Assembly: GCA_013042375.1 (NCBI GenBank)
Contig: JABDQH010000015.1
Coordinates: forward strand, 32,088 to 96,087
Direction: 5' to 3'
From: Woeseiaceae bacterium
GTDB lineage: Bacteria > Pseudomonadota > Gammaproteobacteria > Steroidobacterales > Woeseiaceae
DNA length: 64,000 nucleotides
The position numbers and the translations under genes are program-made. Positions 36,037 to 45,368 of this stretch are shown piece after piece; positions within the stretch are counted from its first letter, which is position 1, and the number at the start of each line of letters is the position of its first letter. The notes under the pieces are model-generated. The model had not been told where the DNA came from, did not search any database, and saw only the letters and a program-made list of their open reading frames with translations.

Positions 36037-37101
36037 ATGAAAACCGACCTGCGACTCAACTGGCTGATCGCCACCGCTCTGATGGGTGGCCTGCTGTATC
36101 TGCTCGCGCCCGTGCTGACGCCGTTCGTCGCCTCGGCGCTGCTGGCCTACCTGGGCGATCCGCTCGCGGACCGCCTGCAAAGGCTCAAGCTCCCGCGCAC
36201 GCTGGCCGTTGTCGCGGTGTTCGTGCTGACCTTCGCGGTCATCGCTCTGCTGGTGCTGCTCGTCGTCCCGCTGATCAGTGCACAGATCGCCGCGCTTTTC
36301 GAGGCGCTGCCGGATATCGCGCGCCGTTTCGAGCAGGTCTGGTTGCCGTCGATTCTCGGCTGGCTCAACATCGAACCGGGCGAGGACGTCGGTTTCGGCG
36401 CATTTATCTCGAAATACGGCGAGATGTTCGGCGACTGGAGCGGCAAGGTCCTGCTGTCGGTCAGTCGCTCGGGTGGGGTACTCGCGGCGGCGGTCCTGAG
36501 TCTGTTCCTGATCCCGATCATCACGTTCTACCTGTTGCGTGACTGGGACCTGATCATGGCGCACCTGGGTGCGCTCATCCCCGAAAGCGAGCGCGAGACC
36601 GTACTCGAACTGGCCGGCGAATCGGACGAGGTGCTCAGCGCTTTCCTGCGCGGACAGCTGCTCGTCATGCTGGCACTGGCCCTGATCTACTCGCTCGGAT
36701 TGAGTCTCGTCGGTGTGAAGTTCGCGATCGCGATCGGGGTCGTTGCGGGCCTGGTTAGCTTCGTGCCGTACCTCGGGTTCGTGTTCGGCATAGCGCTCGC
36801 CGGTATGACCGTGGCGCTCGAGCCTTCGCCGTTGTGGCCACTCATTGGCGTCATCGCGACATTCTCGATCGCGCAGTTCATCGAGGGGTCCTTGCTGACG
36901 CCCAAACTCGTCGGCGACCGCATCGGCCTGCATCCGGTTCTCGTCATCTTCTCGGTGGCGGCCGGCGGGCAGCTGTTCGGGTTCTTCGGCATCCTGCTCG
37001 CACTGCCCGTCGCGGCCGTGCTGTCGGTCCTGGTTCGGTTCGCCTTCAACCGCTACCTCAAGGAGCATCCCGAGGCGCGAGTGGAAATCGAACTCGAATG
37101 A
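36037..37101 (+). CDS. AI-2E family transporter (PerM-like)
   Basis: This 354-residue membrane protein has about seven to eight helices. The conserved region LVSFVPYLGFVFGIALAGM and PKLVGDRIGLHPVLVIFSVAAGG (adjacent motifs PKLVGDRIGL, HPVLVIFSV) marks the AI-2E/PerM permease family. Members export small molecules or act as ion antiporters; the substrate here is unknown. It begins one base after the preceding stop and ends overlapping hda (ATGA). Confidence 0.9.
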   Translation: MKTDLRLNWLIATALMGGLLYLLAPVLTPFVASALLAYLGDPLADRLQRLKLPRTLAVVAVFVLTFAVIALLVLLVVPLISAQIAALFEALPDIARRFEQVWLPSILGWLNIEPGEDVGFGAFISKYGEMFGDWSGKVLLSVSRSGGVLAAAVLSLFLIPIITFYLLRDWDLIMAHLGALIPESERETVLELAGESDEVLSAFLRGQLLVMLALALIYSLGLSLVGVKFAIAIGVVAGLVSFVPYLGFVFGIALAGMTVALEPSPLWPLIGVIATFSIAQFIEGSLLTPKLVGDRIGLHPVLVIFSVAAGGQLFGFFGILLALPVAAVLSVLVRFAFNRYLKEHPEARVEIELE

Positions 37102-37790
37102 GCCAGCTCGCGCTCCCGCTGCAGCTCGCGGACCACGCCGTGTTCGCGAGTTTTCTCGGTGCAGGCAACGAAACGCTCGTCGCGACGCTGGCCGGTATCG
37201 CCGGCGGCGAGCCGGGGCAGGGATGCTGGTTGTGGGGCGGCGCGGCGACGGGCAAGACACACCTGCTGCAAGCCGTCTGTGACCGGGCAGGCGATCGTTC
37301 GGTCTACGTGCCGCTCGACATGCTGGCGGCGGCCGGACCCGGGATTCTCGAGGGCCTCGGCGAGAGGGAGCTGGTGTGCGTCGACGATTTCGAGCGCGTG
37401 GCCGGCGATGCGGACTGGGAACTGGCCTTATTCGGCCTCTGCAACGAGCTCGGCGACGCGGGCGGGCAGCTCGTCGTCGCGGCCGCCGCCGCGCCGCGCG
37501 AATGCAATATCGGGCTGGCCGATCTCGAAAGCCGCCTGTCCAGGTTGCCCGTGTTCCAGTTGCATGCGCTGGACGAGCAACAGCGCGCTGCTGCCCTGCA
37601 GTTGCGCGCGCGGCATCGCGGCCTGGAGCTACCGGACGAGACGGCGGCCTACCTCCTGCGCCACAGCCGCCGCGACATGGCGAGTCTCTACGACCTGCTG
37701 GACAAACTCGACCTGGAAGCCCTGCGCGCCAAGCGCCGCCTCACCATCCCGTTCGTCCGCGAAGTCATCGCTCGGGGCGGCACCGCGTAA
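37098..37790 (+). CDS. hda: DnaA regulatory inactivator Hda
   Basis: This 230-residue AAA+ protein is related to DnaA domain III. With the loaded beta-clamp it stimulates ATP hydrolysis by DnaA to prevent over-initiation. The N-terminal clamp-binding motif QLALPL (residues 3-8) is intact. Walker A is LWGGAATGKTHLLQA and the Walker B segment VCVDDFERV. The C-terminal lid and sensor 2 region are present. Overlaps the PerM-like gene by four bases. Confidence 0.94.
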   Translation: MSQLALPLQLADHAVFASFLGAGNETLVATLAGIAGGEPGQGCWLWGGAATGKTHLLQAVCDRAGDRSVYVPLDMLAAAGPGILEGLGERELVCVDDFERVAGDADWELALFGLCNELGDAGGQLVVAAAAAPRECNIGLADLESRLSRLPVFQLHALDEQQRAAALQLRARHRGLELPDETAAYLLRHSRRDMASLYDLLDKLDLEALRAKRRLTIPFVREVIARGGTA

Positions 37791-37791
37791 C

Positions 37792-37826
37792 CAGGCGATT
37801 GGGGAGAACATCCCCTCACACGCCTG
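37792..37826. terminator. nested hairpin between convergent hda and wrbA-like genes
   Basis: CAGGCG pairs with CGCCTG as an outer stem, and GGGGA pairs with TCCCC around a five-base loop as an inner stem. The element fills the whole 37-bp gap between the two convergent genes. There is no T-run, so intrinsic termination would be weak; it could stabilise both mRNA 3' ends. Confidence 0.5.
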
Positions 37827-37827
37827 C

Positions 37828-38421
37828 TCAGTCCCCGAGGCGCCGCGCGATCTCGGCCACACGCTGGCCATGCGCCCGCGCCAGTTCCTTCTCCTCGTCG
37901 GAGAGCGCATCGGCCTCGCGATTCCACGTGACATGGGTCGGGCCATAGGGCGTACCGCCTGAAGTTGTTGTCGACAGCGCTTCGAGCGTGTAGGGCAGGC
38001 CGACGAAGATCATGCCGTGGTGCAGCAGGGGAATCGCCATGCTGAGCAAGGTGGTCTCCTGGCCGCCATGCAGCGATCCGGTCGATGCGAACGCGCCCGC
38101 CGGCTTGCCGACGAGCGCACCCTGCAGCCATTCGCCCAGGGCGTTGTCGAGAAAATGCTTGAGCGGCGCAGCCATGTTGCCGAAGTAGCTCGGGCTGCCG
38201 ATGACGAGGCCGGCGCACTCGACGAGGTCGGCGTTGCCGGCGTACGGCGGGCCGGATGCAGGCACGGCATCGGCGACGGCATCGGTGTCGGCCGATACCT
38301 GCGGCACCGTGCGCAGGCGCGCGGCCATGCCGTCGACCCCGTCGATGCCGTTGCAGACTTCCCGCGCCAGCGCTTCGGTCGCGCCGCTGCGGGAGTAGTA
38401 GAGAACCAGGATATCGGCCAT
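37828..38421 (-). CDS. flavodoxin-like NAD(P)H:quinone oxidoreductase (WrbA-type)
   Basis: This 197-residue flavodoxin-fold protein has an FMN phosphate loop, YYSRSGATEALAREV (about residues 8-22). A second motif, GLVIGSPSYFGNMAAPLKHFLD, is given as GLVIGSPSYFG and NMAAPLKHFLD. The ETTLLSMAIPLLHHGMI region is typical of WrbA. Likely a two-electron quinone reductase protecting against redox cycling. Its ATG shares one base with the arsC-like stop. Confidence 0.9.
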   Translation of the reverse strand: MADILVLYYSRSGATEALAREVCNGIDGVDGMAARLRTVPQVSADTDAVADAVPASGPPYAGNADLVECAGLVIGSPSYFGNMAAPLKHFLDNALGEWLQGALVGKPAGAFASTGSLHGGQETTLLSMAIPLLHHGMIFVGLPYTLEALSTTTSGGTPYGPTHVTWNREADALSDEEKELARAHGQRVAEIARRLGD

Positions 38422-38777
38422 CAGGACAGCAACGCGTCGACGTTTTGGGGCGGACGGCCAACAACGGCCCTGCCGCTATCGTCGTCGAGTACGATCGGCC
38501 GCTCGAGGACTTTCGGATGCGCCTCGAGCCAGTGGGCCAGGGCGTTGTCGTCCTCGAGGTCCGGCAGGTCGTCGGCCTCCTTGAATTCGCCCTCGCCGCG
38601 GCGCAGGAGATCGGCCACCCTGATGCCGAGTCGCCCCGCGACATCGACAATCTGTGCCGCCGACGGCGTCTTTTCGAGGTACAGGACGATGCTCGGCTCG
38701 ACGCCGGCATCGCGAATGATCTGCAGCGTCTTGCGCGACTTCGAGCAACGCGGGTTGTGGTAAATCGTAAGTGCCAT
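38421..38777 (-). CDS. ArsC/Spx-family reductase
   Basis: This 118-residue thioredoxin-fold protein resembles glutaredoxin-dependent arsenate reductase: YHNPRCSKSRKTL puts the nucleophilic Cys at residue 11. The conserved Arg triad region LERPIVLDD appears near residue 90. The shorter length resembles ArsC-like proteins without an ars operon context; no arsR or arsB is nearby. The ATG MALTIYHN is selected from a longer open frame. Coupled with the WrbA-type gene; arsenate as substrate is not certain. Confidence 0.88.
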   Translation of the reverse strand: MALTIYHNPRCSKSRKTLQIIRDAGVEPSIVLYLEKTPSAAQIVDVAGRLGIRVADLLRRGEGEFKEADDLPDLEDDNALAHWLEAHPKVLERPIVLDDDSGRAVVGRPPQNVDALLS

Positions 38778-38928
38778 GGCTGTTTTGCAGCTCCCCTCGC
38801 CGGCGAACACCACGCGCACTCTAGCAGGCTCGGGCGCGCGCGTCAGGGACGCCGCGTTGCTTGACGGTTGCCATGCCGGTTGCTACTTTGTTGACCTCTG
38901 CAGAGTTCCGAGAATAATAAGAATAATC

Positions 38929-39240
38929 GTGCAAGTTTCTGGAATACAAAGGATTATCAAGGGCTTCTTAGTGGTCGCACTGCTGGCGTTAACGGCTTGC
39001 GAGACGACCCCGCCCGCGCAGGAAATGAGCGACGCGCGGCAGGCGATTGCCGTGGCGAGAGAAGCGGGTGCCGGCGAGTTCGCCGCGTTTCACCTGAAGG
39101 CCGCCGAGGACTACCTCGAGAGTGCCCGCCGTGCCCTCAACAGCGGCGAGTATGCGGAGGCGCGCTACAACGCCAAGCAGGCGAAAATGAAAGCGCTCGA
39201 CGCACTCAATGCCGCCGAGTCGTCACGGCAGGACCGCTGA
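38929..39240 (+). CDS. DUF4398-like lipoprotein
   Basis: This roughly 103-residue protein starts at a GTG. It has a hydrophobic signal and lipobox LTAC (Cys about residue 24), followed by an alpha-helical region ([20 protein letters not shown], ... [17 protein letters not shown]). That region is typical of DUF4398 lipoproteins thought to sit in the outer membrane. The helical heptads suggest a coiled coil. It is four bases before acyP and diverges from the arsC-like gene across 151 bp. Confidence 0.75.
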   Translation: MQVSGIQRIIKGFLVVALLALTACETTPPAQEMSDARQAIAVAREAGAGEFAAFHLKAAEDYLESARRALNSGEYAEARYNAKQAKMKALDALNAAESSRQDR

Positions 39241-39244
39241 ACCC

Positions 39245-39517
39245 ATGAAACCGGAAGGGCGCCTGTTCACGGTCCACGGCCGTGTCCAGGGCGTGTGGTT
39301 TCGTGACAGCACGCGCCGCGAAGCGGCTCGACTCGGCATCAGCGGCCACGCGATCAACCTGCCGGACGGCAACGTCGAGGTACTGGCGGTCGGCGCCGCT
39401 ACGGCGCTGGATGCGCTCGAGGCCTGGCTGCACGAGGGCCCGCCGATGGCGCGGGTTACGAAGGTGGAGCGGCAGTCGATCGATACGGCCGCACCCGCGG
39501 GATTCACTATCGGCTAA
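39245..39517 (+). CDS. acylphosphatase
   Basis: This 90-residue enzyme hydrolyses acyl phosphates. It contains [13 protein letters not shown] with the phosphate-binding Arg (about residue 19) and the conserved Asn in [13 protein letters not shown] (about residue 37). Size matches the family. It is followed directly by a long bidirectional inverted repeat. Confidence 0.94.
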   Translation: MKPEGRLFTVHGRVQGVWFRDSTRREAARLGISGHAINLPDGNVEVLAVGAATALDALEAWLHEGPPMARVTKVERQSIDTAAPAGFTIG

Positions 39518-39518
39518 G

Positions 39519-39576
39519 AAAAGGGGGTCAGACCTTTTTAACATTGACGATTGTTAAAAAGGTCTGACCCCCTTTT
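39519..39576. terminator. 25-bp perfect inverted repeat, bidirectional terminator
   Basis: Arms 39519-39543 and 39552-39576 are exact reverse complements around an eight-base loop. The core is GGGGGTCAGACC and both ends run into T-tracts (CCCCCTTTT in each direction). It sits between the convergent acyP and lytic transglycosylase genes. The GGGGTCAGACC motif is a recurring repeat type in Gammaproteobacteria, sometimes linked to REP-associated transposases; that link is from general knowledge. Confidence 0.8.
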
Positions 39577-39586
39577 TCTCGATCGG

Positions 39587-40141
39587 CTAGGCCTGGAACC
39601 ACTTCCTGGAGAGCTTGTCGATGACCTTGTTCGGGTATTTGCGTTTGCCGAGGCTGCCGTTGTAGCGGCCGAGCGCGCGCCGCAGGTCGCCTCTCTCCTT
39701 GTCGTAATAAAACCTCAGGATCGTACAGCCGTAGCGCAGATTCGTGTTCGTGTGCAACAGGTTGTCTTTGGGCCGTCCAATCTCGTCGATCCAGAACGGC
39801 ATGACCTGCATGAGACCGAGTGCGCCTGCGACCGAAACGGCGTAACGGTCGAAATTACTCTCCACCTCGATGATCGCCAGGATCAGTTCGGGCGGCAGAT
39901 CGACGCGTTTCGCTTCCATGTGCACGAGCGTGAGAATCTCGATGCGCTCTTCGGGATCGCGGACCTGGCGCGCCAGGCGGGACGACATGTCGGTCAGCCA
40001 CACCTCGGCCTCGAAGCGGTCGGCAAAGCTCGGGCTCTCGCTGGCGGCCGCGCGCAAGACATCGCGCAGCTCCGGGTCGAGATCGGCGGCCATCGCGGCA
40101 GCCGACCAGCTCAACAGGAGAATCGAAAGCAATAACTTCAT
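39587..40141 (-). CDS. lytic transglycosylase, SLT domain
   Basis: This 184-residue exported murein-cleaving enzyme has a signal peptide (about 1-18, AAAMA). The SLT domain (about residues 75-165) contains the catalytic Glu in LAIIEVESNFD and the GALGLMQVMPFWIDEIG and RYNGS motifs. It has no lipobox and lacks the large N-terminal ring of Slt70, so it is a minimal periplasmic form. Convergent with acyP across the inverted repeat, and followed upstream by proS. Confidence 0.92.
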   Translation of the reverse strand: MKLLLSILLLSWSAAAMAADLDPELRDVLRAAASESPSFADRFEAEVWLTDMSSRLARQVRDPEERIEILTLVHMEAKRVDLPPELILAIIEVESNFDRYAVSVAGALGLMQVMPFWIDEIGRPKDNLLHTNTNLRYGCTILRFYYDKERGDLRRALGRYNGSLGKRKYPNKVIDKLSRKWFQA

Positions 40142-40146
40142 GATAT

Positions 40147-41856
40147 TTATGAGCTTACAGCTGATTCCGTGAGCAATTCGAGAACCTCTTCACGTTTCAG
40201 GTCACGGGATTCACTGTCGCGGCGATGGCGGTACTCGAATTCACCCCGCGCGAGGCCGCGGTCGCCGATGACGACGCGGTGCGGAATCCCGATCAGTTCC
40301 GCGTCGGCGAACTTGACCCCGGGTCGCGCGTCGCGGTCATCGAGCGCAACGTCGAGGCCGGCGTCGCTCAGCTCGGCATACAGCGATTCGGCGGCTTCGC
40401 GTACGTCGTCGGAGCGGTGCATGTTGATCGGCACGAGAACGACATCGAACGGCGCCAGCGGAGCCGGCCAGATGATGCCGTCGTCGTCGTGGTTCTGCTC
40501 GATGGCCGCGCCGACGATGCGCGAGATGCCGATGCCATAGCAGCCCATCTGCATCGACCGGTTCTTGCCATTTTCGTCCTGCACGGTGGCACCCATCGAA
40601 TCCGAGTATTTCGAGCCGAGCTGGAAGATATGGCCGACCTCGATCCCGCGCGCGATGCTGAGCGTGCCCTGGCCGCCAGGTGTCGGGTCGCCGGCGACGA
40701 CGTTACGGATGTCGACCGTCTCGGGTTCGTCCAGATCGCGACCGAAATTCACGCCCTTGTAGTGGAGGTCGTCCTCGTTGGCGCCGCAGGTGAAATCGGC
40801 CAGGGCCGTGACCGCATGGTCAATGTAGACCCGCAGCGGCATCCCGACCGGGCCGAGCGAGCCGGCGCCGGCGCCGATCGCTTCGCGGATGGCCGCATCG
40901 CCGGCCATCGTCAGCGGCGAGGCGACGCCATCGAGCTTTTGCGCTTTGACGGCATTGAGTTCGTGATCCCCGCGCAGCACCAGCGCAACGGGTACATCGT
41001 CGCCCTCGACGATCAGGGTCTTGACTGTCTGGTCGGGCGTGATGTCGAGCAACTCGCAAAGCTGCTGGATCGTCTTTACGCCGGGCGTCGGGAACGCCTC
41101 GAGTTCCTGAGCGGGAGCGGGTCGCGCGCCGCCTGGCGGCGCGGTCGCGGCCGTCTCGATATTCGATGCGTAGTCGTCGTCGTCGCAATAAGCGATGGCG
41201 TCCTCGCCCGAATCGGCCAGGACGTGGAACTCCTGTGAGCGGCTGCCGCCGATCTCGCCGCTGTCGGCGTCCACGATGCGAAACCTGAGGCCGAGGCGCT
41301 CGAAGATAGCCGTGTATGCCGCATGCATGCGTTCGTAAGATCGGCGCATGCCGTCCTCGTCGGCGTCGAACGAATAGGCATCTTTCATCAGGAATTCGCG
41401 CGCGCGCATGATGCCGAAGCGTGGCCGGATCTCGTCGCGAAACTTGGTCTGAATCTGGTAGTAGTTGACGGGCAGCTGCTTGTAGCTGCGCAGTTCGCGC
41501 CGCGCGATGTCCGTTATTACCTCTTCGTGCGTAGGGCCGAAACAGAAGTCGCGGTTGTGGCGGTCCTGCATACGCAACAACAGTGGCCCGTACTTGTCCC
41601 AGCGGCCGGACTCCTGCCACAACTCGGCCGGCTGCACCGCAGGCATCAGTAACTCGAGCGCGCCGGCACGATCCATTTCCTCGCGCACGACGTCTTCGAC
41701 CTTGCGCAGTACCCGGAGACCGAGGGGCATCCACGTAAACAGGCCCGATGCGAGCCGGCGAATAAGCCCGGCACGGAGCATCAGCTTGTGGCTGACGATT
41801 TCCGCATCGGCGGGGACTTCCTTCAGTGTCGTCAGCGCGAACTCGGAAAATCGCAT
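40147..41856 (-). CDS. proS: prolyl-tRNA synthetase, bacterial type
   Basis: This class II synthetase has 569 residues (E. coli 572). Motif 2 is [21 protein letters not shown], given as [10 protein letters not shown] and [10 protein letters not shown]. It has the YbaK-like editing insertion (about residues 225-385), motif 3 [10 protein letters not shown], and the C-terminal anticodon-binding domain. ATG at 41856 ([15 protein letters not shown]) matches the family start, although the frame is open upstream. It is divergent from the Psd-like gene across 89 bp. Confidence 0.97.
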   Translation of the reverse strand: MRFSEFALTTLKEVPADAEIVSHKLMLRAGLIRRLASGLFTWMPLGLRVLRKVEDVVREEMDRAGALELLMPAVQPAELWQESGRWDKYGPLLLRMQDRHNRDFCFGPTHEEVITDIARRELRSYKQLPVNYYQIQTKFRDEIRPRFGIMRAREFLMKDAYSFDADEDGMRRSYERMHAAYTAIFERLGLRFRIVDADSGEIGGSRSQEFHVLADSGEDAIAYCDDDDYASNIETAATAPPGGARPAPAQELEAFPTPGVKTIQQLCELLDITPDQTVKTLIVEGDDVPVALVLRGDHELNAVKAQKLDGVASPLTMAGDAAIREAIGAGAGSLGPVGMPLRVYIDHAVTALADFTCGANEDDLHYKGVNFGRDLDEPETVDIRNVVAGDPTPGGQGTLSIARGIEVGHIFQLGSKYSDSMGATVQDENGKNRSMQMGCYGIGISRIVGAAIEQNHDDDGIIWPAPLAPFDVVLVPINMHRSDDVREAAESLYAELSDAGLDVALDDRDARPGVKFADAELIGIPHRVVIGDRGLARGEFEYRHRRDSESRDLKREEVLELLTESAVSS

Positions 41857-41945
41857 TGCGTTGCATTCCTCGAATCTCGACGCGCGCATTCTAACCGGTT
41901 CTGTCCTAATATGGTCGATTATCCGGACTGGCTGAGACCCGATCC

Positions 41946-42572
41946 TTGCGCGAAAAACGCATTTCATTCGTCGCGACCGAAGGCATACCGTTTCTCCTGC
42001 TGGCGCTGGCTTTGGCCGCGCTTGCGCTGCGTTACACGGATCCCTGGGTCGCCCTTGGGCCCCTGCTGGCATTCGTCCTGCTGTTTCTGCTGTTCCGTGA
42101 TCCGCACCGGCAAATTCCCTCGGTCGCGCTGGGTGTCGTCAGCCCCGTGGACGGCGAAGTCGTCTCCGTCGAGACGACGGAGCGCTGCGTTGTTCAGGGC
42201 GTGGCGCAATGTATACGCCTGCGCGTCGACGCATTTGGCGCATACGCGGCGCGCAGTCCCGTCGAAGGTCATATCATGGACTTGTCGTCGAAGATCGACG
42301 GTCTCGCGGAGGGTTGCCCTGTGAACGCGCTGTGGGTCGAGACCGACGAGGGTCGCAGCGTCGTCCTGCAGTTTCACGAGTATCGCCTCGGGTTGGCCCC
42401 GTATTCGTTCGTCCGCTTCGGCGAGCGGGTCGGGCAGGGACACCGTTGTGCTTATCTGCGTCTTGCACACTTCGCCGAGGTCTACCTGCCGGTCGCCAGC
42501 AAGGTCTATGTCGAACCCGGCCAGCGCGTGCGGGCCGGCAGCGACGTGATTGCCGCGCTGCCGCAACCCTAG
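41946..42572 (+). CDS. phosphatidylserine-decarboxylase-like protein lacking cleavage serine
   Basis: This 208-residue protein has two N-terminal hydrophobic segments (about 10-28 and 33-50), then FRDPHRQIP and [12 protein letters not shown], the hallmark of the short Psd family. Where active homologues have the self-processing FGS motif before a Y-L-P strand, this protein has [11 protein letters not shown], so the GS that yields the pyruvoyl cofactor is replaced by AH. It may be inactive or have another role. The start is a TTG with a weak ribosome site and no in-frame ATG upstream was found. It precedes the UDG gene by 12 bp. Confidence 0.75.
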   Translation: MREKRISFVATEGIPFLLLALALAALALRYTDPWVALGPLLAFVLLFLLFRDPHRQIPSVALGVVSPVDGEVVSVETTERCVVQGVAQCIRLRVDAFGAYAARSPVEGHIMDLSSKIDGLAEGCPVNALWVETDEGRSVVLQFHEYRLGLAPYSFVRFGERVGQGHRCAYLRLAHFAEVYLPVASKVYVEPGQRVRAGSDVIAALPQP

Positions 42573-42584
42573 GACACTGGCGCG

Positions 42585-43310
42585 ATGACCCTTCCGGAAC
42601 AGCAACGCCGCGCCTACCTCGAGGCAATGGGTATCGATGTCTGGGTGCCGCGCGATGCTGACGAGGCCGTGGACGAGGACGTAGACGAGGTTGTGGGAGG
42701 GCCTTCAGGCCCGAATTCTTTCGCGGCTGAAGCCGCTCCCACATGCTCAGCAGACGCGGACTGGGACGAATTGCGCGCATGCGTTGCCGACTGCACGCGC
42801 TGTGAACTCGCACAGAGCCGGACCAATACGGTTTTCGGGGTCGGCAATACGGCAGCCGACTGGATGATTATCGGCGAGGCGCCCGGCGCCGAAGAAGATC
42901 GGCAGGGCGAGCCGTTCGTCGGCCGTGCCGGCAAACTGCTCGACCAGATGCTGCATGCGATCGGTCAGAGCAGGGAATCTGTTTTCATCGCCAATATTCT
43001 CAAGTGCCGCCCGCCGAACAACCGCGACCCGAAGCCTGAGGAAGCGGCTTCCTGCCGCGAGTATCTCGAGCGCCAGATCGAGATGATCGGGCCGAAGATC
43101 ATTCTTGCGGTCGGCCGTATTGCCGCGCAAAACCTGCTGGATACGGATGACCCGGTAGGCCGCATGCGCGGACACGCGCACGATCTCGACGGCATTCCGC
43201 TCGTCGTGACCTACCACCCTGCTTACCTGCTGCGCAGCCCGTCGCAGAAGCGCAAGTCGTGGAGCGACCTGTGCCTGGCGACGCGGCTGGCAGCGGAGGC
43301 CGGCGCATGA
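42585..43310 (+). CDS. uracil-DNA glycosylase, family 4 type
   Basis: This 241-residue iron-sulfur UDG removes uracil from DNA. It has the active-site motif [20 protein letters not shown] (about residues 97-116), a cluster-ligand region starting [14 protein letters not shown], then [11 protein letters not shown], and a C-terminal HPAYLLRSP motif. The N-terminal 65 residues precede the catalytic domain and contain [17 protein letters not shown], encoded by an in-frame REP palindrome. ATG start. Its stop overlaps rimI (ATGA). Confidence 0.92.
   Translation: MTLPEQQRRAYLEAMGIDVWVPRDADEAVDEDVDEVVGGPSGPNSFAAEAAPTCSADADWDELRACVADCTRCELAQSRTNTVFGVGNTAADWMIIGEAPGAEEDRQGEPFVGRAGKLLDQMLHAIGQSRESVFIANILKCRPPNNRDPKPEEAASCREYLERQIEMIGPKIILAVGRIAAQNLLDTDDPVGRMRGHAHDLDGIPLVVTYHPAYLLRSPSQKRKSWSDLCLATRLAAEAGA
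42693..42742. repeat. REP/BIME palindrome inside UDG gene
   Basis: This 50-bp element is nearly identical to that in aceF: GTGGGAGGGCCTTCAGGCCC on the left and CGGCTGAAGCCGCTCCCAC on the right. Both arms form hairpins and the whole is an inverted pair. It is read in the same frame as in aceF, giving VGGPSGP, a short spacer, then AAEAAPT. Three copies (two full, one partial) are recognised in this window. Confidence 0.85.
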
Positions 43311-43780
43311 TCGCGCCGGTCGGCAAGCCCCCGGTAACGATCCGTGACATGAGCCACGACGACCTGTCGATGGTGTCCGACATCGAACGTCGGAGTTACG
43401 AATTCCCGTGGAGTCACGGCGTGTTCCGCGACTGTCTCCTGGCCGGTTACAACAACATCGTCCTGTTGCGGGGCGACGTCGTCGCCGGCTACGGCGTGCT
43501 GTCGGTCGCCGCCGGCGAGGCGCACATACTGAATATCTGCGTCGATCCAGCCTATCGGTCGCACGGCTACGGCGAGAGCCTGCTCGACGAGATGCTGTTT
43601 CGCGCGCGTGCGGCAACGGTGCGGCAGGTGTTTCTCGAGGTGCGGCCGTCGAATGAACCTGCGCTCGGGCTTTACAGGAAAAAGGGTTTTCACAAGGTGG
43701 CCGAGCGGCCCGCATACTACCAGGCGCACGACGGCCGCGAAGACGCTGCCGTCCTGTCGAAGAAACTCGTTACCGACTAG
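43307..43780 (+). CDS. rimI: ribosomal-protein-alanine N-acetyltransferase
   Basis: This 157-residue GNAT acetyltransferase is expected to acetylate the N-terminus of ribosomal protein S18. Motifs are [23 protein letters not shown], given as [12 protein letters not shown] and [11 protein letters not shown] (acetyl-CoA loop, about residues 70-92), and [20 protein letters not shown], all typical of RimI. Coupled to the UDG gene by ATGA. Confidence 0.92.
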   Translation: MIAPVGKPPVTIRDMSHDDLSMVSDIERRSYEFPWSHGVFRDCLLAGYNNIVLLRGDVVAGYGVLSVAAGEAHILNICVDPAYRSHGYGESLLDEMLFRARAATVRQVFLEVRPSNEPALGLYRKKGFHKVAERPAYYQAHDGREDAAVLSKKLVTD

Positions 43781-43787
43781 GTTTTCG

Positions 43788-45368
43788 ATGCCAGATATTC
43801 AAGACGAAGTCCGCAGGCGGCGGACTTTTGCCATCATTTCGCATCCGGACGCGGGCAAGACCACGCTCACGGAGAAGCTGCTGCTGTACGGCGGGGCGAT
43901 CCAGCTGGCGGGCACGGTCAAGGGCCGCAAGGCGACGCGCCACGCGCGCTCCGACTGGATGGCCCTCGAGCAGGAGCGCGGTATTTCCGTGACCTCGTCG
44001 GTCATGCAGTTCCCGTATCGCGACCGCGTCGTGAACTTGCTGGACACGCCCGGGCACGAGGACTTCTCGGAGGACACGTATCGCACGCTGACCGCGGTCG
44101 ACTCGGCGCTGATGGTGATCGACTGCGCCAAGGGCGTCGAACAGCGAACCATCAAGCTCATGGACGTCTGCCGGCTGCGCGACACGCCGATCATGACGTT
44201 TATCAACAAGCTCGACCGCGAAGGCCGCGAGCCGATCGAACTGCTCGACGAGATCGAGTCGGTGCTGAAGATACAGTGTTCGCCGATTACGTGGCCGATC
44301 GGCATGGGCAGCCGGCTCAAGGGCGTCTATCACCTGTTGCAGGATCGTATCTACCTGTACGACAGGGTCGGGCGCGAAAAAGCCGCACAGATTCGCGCGG
44401 TAGACGGGCTCGAGTCGGACGAGGCGGGCGAAGTGCTCGGCGACATGGCGGACGAATTTCGCGACGAGGTCGAACTCGTGAAAGGCGCCTGTCCGGAGTT
44501 GTCGATCGACGATTACCTGGCCGCGAAGCAGTCGCCCGTGTTCTTCGGATCGGCGATCGCGAACTTCGGCGTCAAGGAACTCCTCGACGAGTTCGTCGAA
44601 CACGCGCCGTCGCCGCAGCCGCACGAGAGTGAAGAGCGCGACATAGACCCGACCGAAGACAGCCTGACCGGCTTCGTATTCAAGATCCAGGCGAACATGG
44701 ATCCCGGTCACCGCGATCGCATTGCCTTCATGCGCATCGTCTCGGGGAGGTACGAGAGGGGCGTGCGCGTGAGGCACGTACGTATCGGCAAGGAAGTCAA
44801 GATCCCCGAGGCAATAACGTTCCTCGCCGCGGACCGACAGCATGCCGACTCGGCCTATGCGGGCGATATCATCGGTATTCACAACCATGGCACGATCAAT
44901 ATCGGTGACAGCTTCACGCAAGGCGAGGACATCCGCTTTACTGGAATTCCCAACTTCGCGCCCGAGATTTTTCGTCGCGCCGTTCTCAAGGATCCGCTCA
45001 GGCTCAAGGCGCTGCATAAAGGGCTGGCGCAGCTGTGCGAAGAGGGTGCGACCCAGCTGTTCAAGCCGCTCAGGAACAACGACCTGATACTCGGCGCCGT
45101 GGGGCCCCTGCAGTTCGACGTGGTGGCGCACCGCCTGCGGCATGAATACAAGGTCGAATGCCAGTTCGAGAACGTCAATGTCGCCACGGCACGCTGGGTC
45201 GAGTGCGACGATCCGAAGATGCTGGCCGACTTCGAGAAGAAAGCGCACGACAACCTGGCGCTGGATCACGGCGGCAGCCTGGTCTACATTGCCCCGACCC
45301 GCGTAAACCTCAACCTGACGGAGGAACGCTGGCCCGACATCCGGTTCCGGGAGACGCGTGAGCACTGA
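43788..45368 (+). CDS. prfC: peptide chain release factor 3
   Basis: This GTPase recycles RF1/RF2 from the ribosome. The 526 residues (E. coli 529) start [20 protein letters not shown], with the P-loop PDAGKTTL, switch regions [12 protein letters not shown] and [14 protein letters not shown], and NKLD ([12 protein letters not shown]). The frame is open upstream to 43608, but the homologous start is the ATG at 43788. Its end overlaps the MFS gene by eleven bases. Confidence 0.97.
   Translation: MPDIQDEVRRRRTFAIISHPDAGKTTLTEKLLLYGGAIQLAGTVKGRKATRHARSDWMALEQERGISVTSSVMQFPYRDRVVNLLDTPGHEDFSEDTYRTLTAVDSALMVIDCAKGVEQRTIKLMDVCRLRDTPIMTFINKLDREGREPIELLDEIESVLKIQCSPITWPIGMGSRLKGVYHLLQDRIYLYDRVGREKAAQIRAVDGLESDEAGEVLGDMADEFRDEVELVKGACPELSIDDYLAAKQSPVFFGSAIANFGVKELLDEFVEHAPSPQPHESEERDIDPTEDSLTGFVFKIQANMDPGHRDRIAFMRIVSGRYERGVRVRHVRIGKEVKIPEAITFLAADRQHADSAYAGDIIGIHNHGTINIGDSFTQGEDIRFTGIPNFAPEIFRRAVLKDPLRLKALHKGLAQLCEEGATQLFKPLRNNDLILGAVGPLQFDVVAHRLRHEYKVECQFENVNVATARWVECDDPKMLADFEKKAHDNLALDHGGSLVYIAPTRVNLNLTEERWPDIRFRETREH

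Noticed and set aside
39551..40135. Plus-strand frame starting in the inverted repeat opposite the lytic transglycosylase
   Set aside because: It is the antisense shadow of the SLT gene; its start is produced by the repeat, which gives the same start peptide on both strands.
41788..42324. Open frame overlapping the Psd-like gene, suggesting a frameshift in its N-terminus
   Set aside because: Only the first part looks peptide-like; the rest is a GC-rich shadow frame. The TTG-started frame covers all recognisable Psd motifs without a break.
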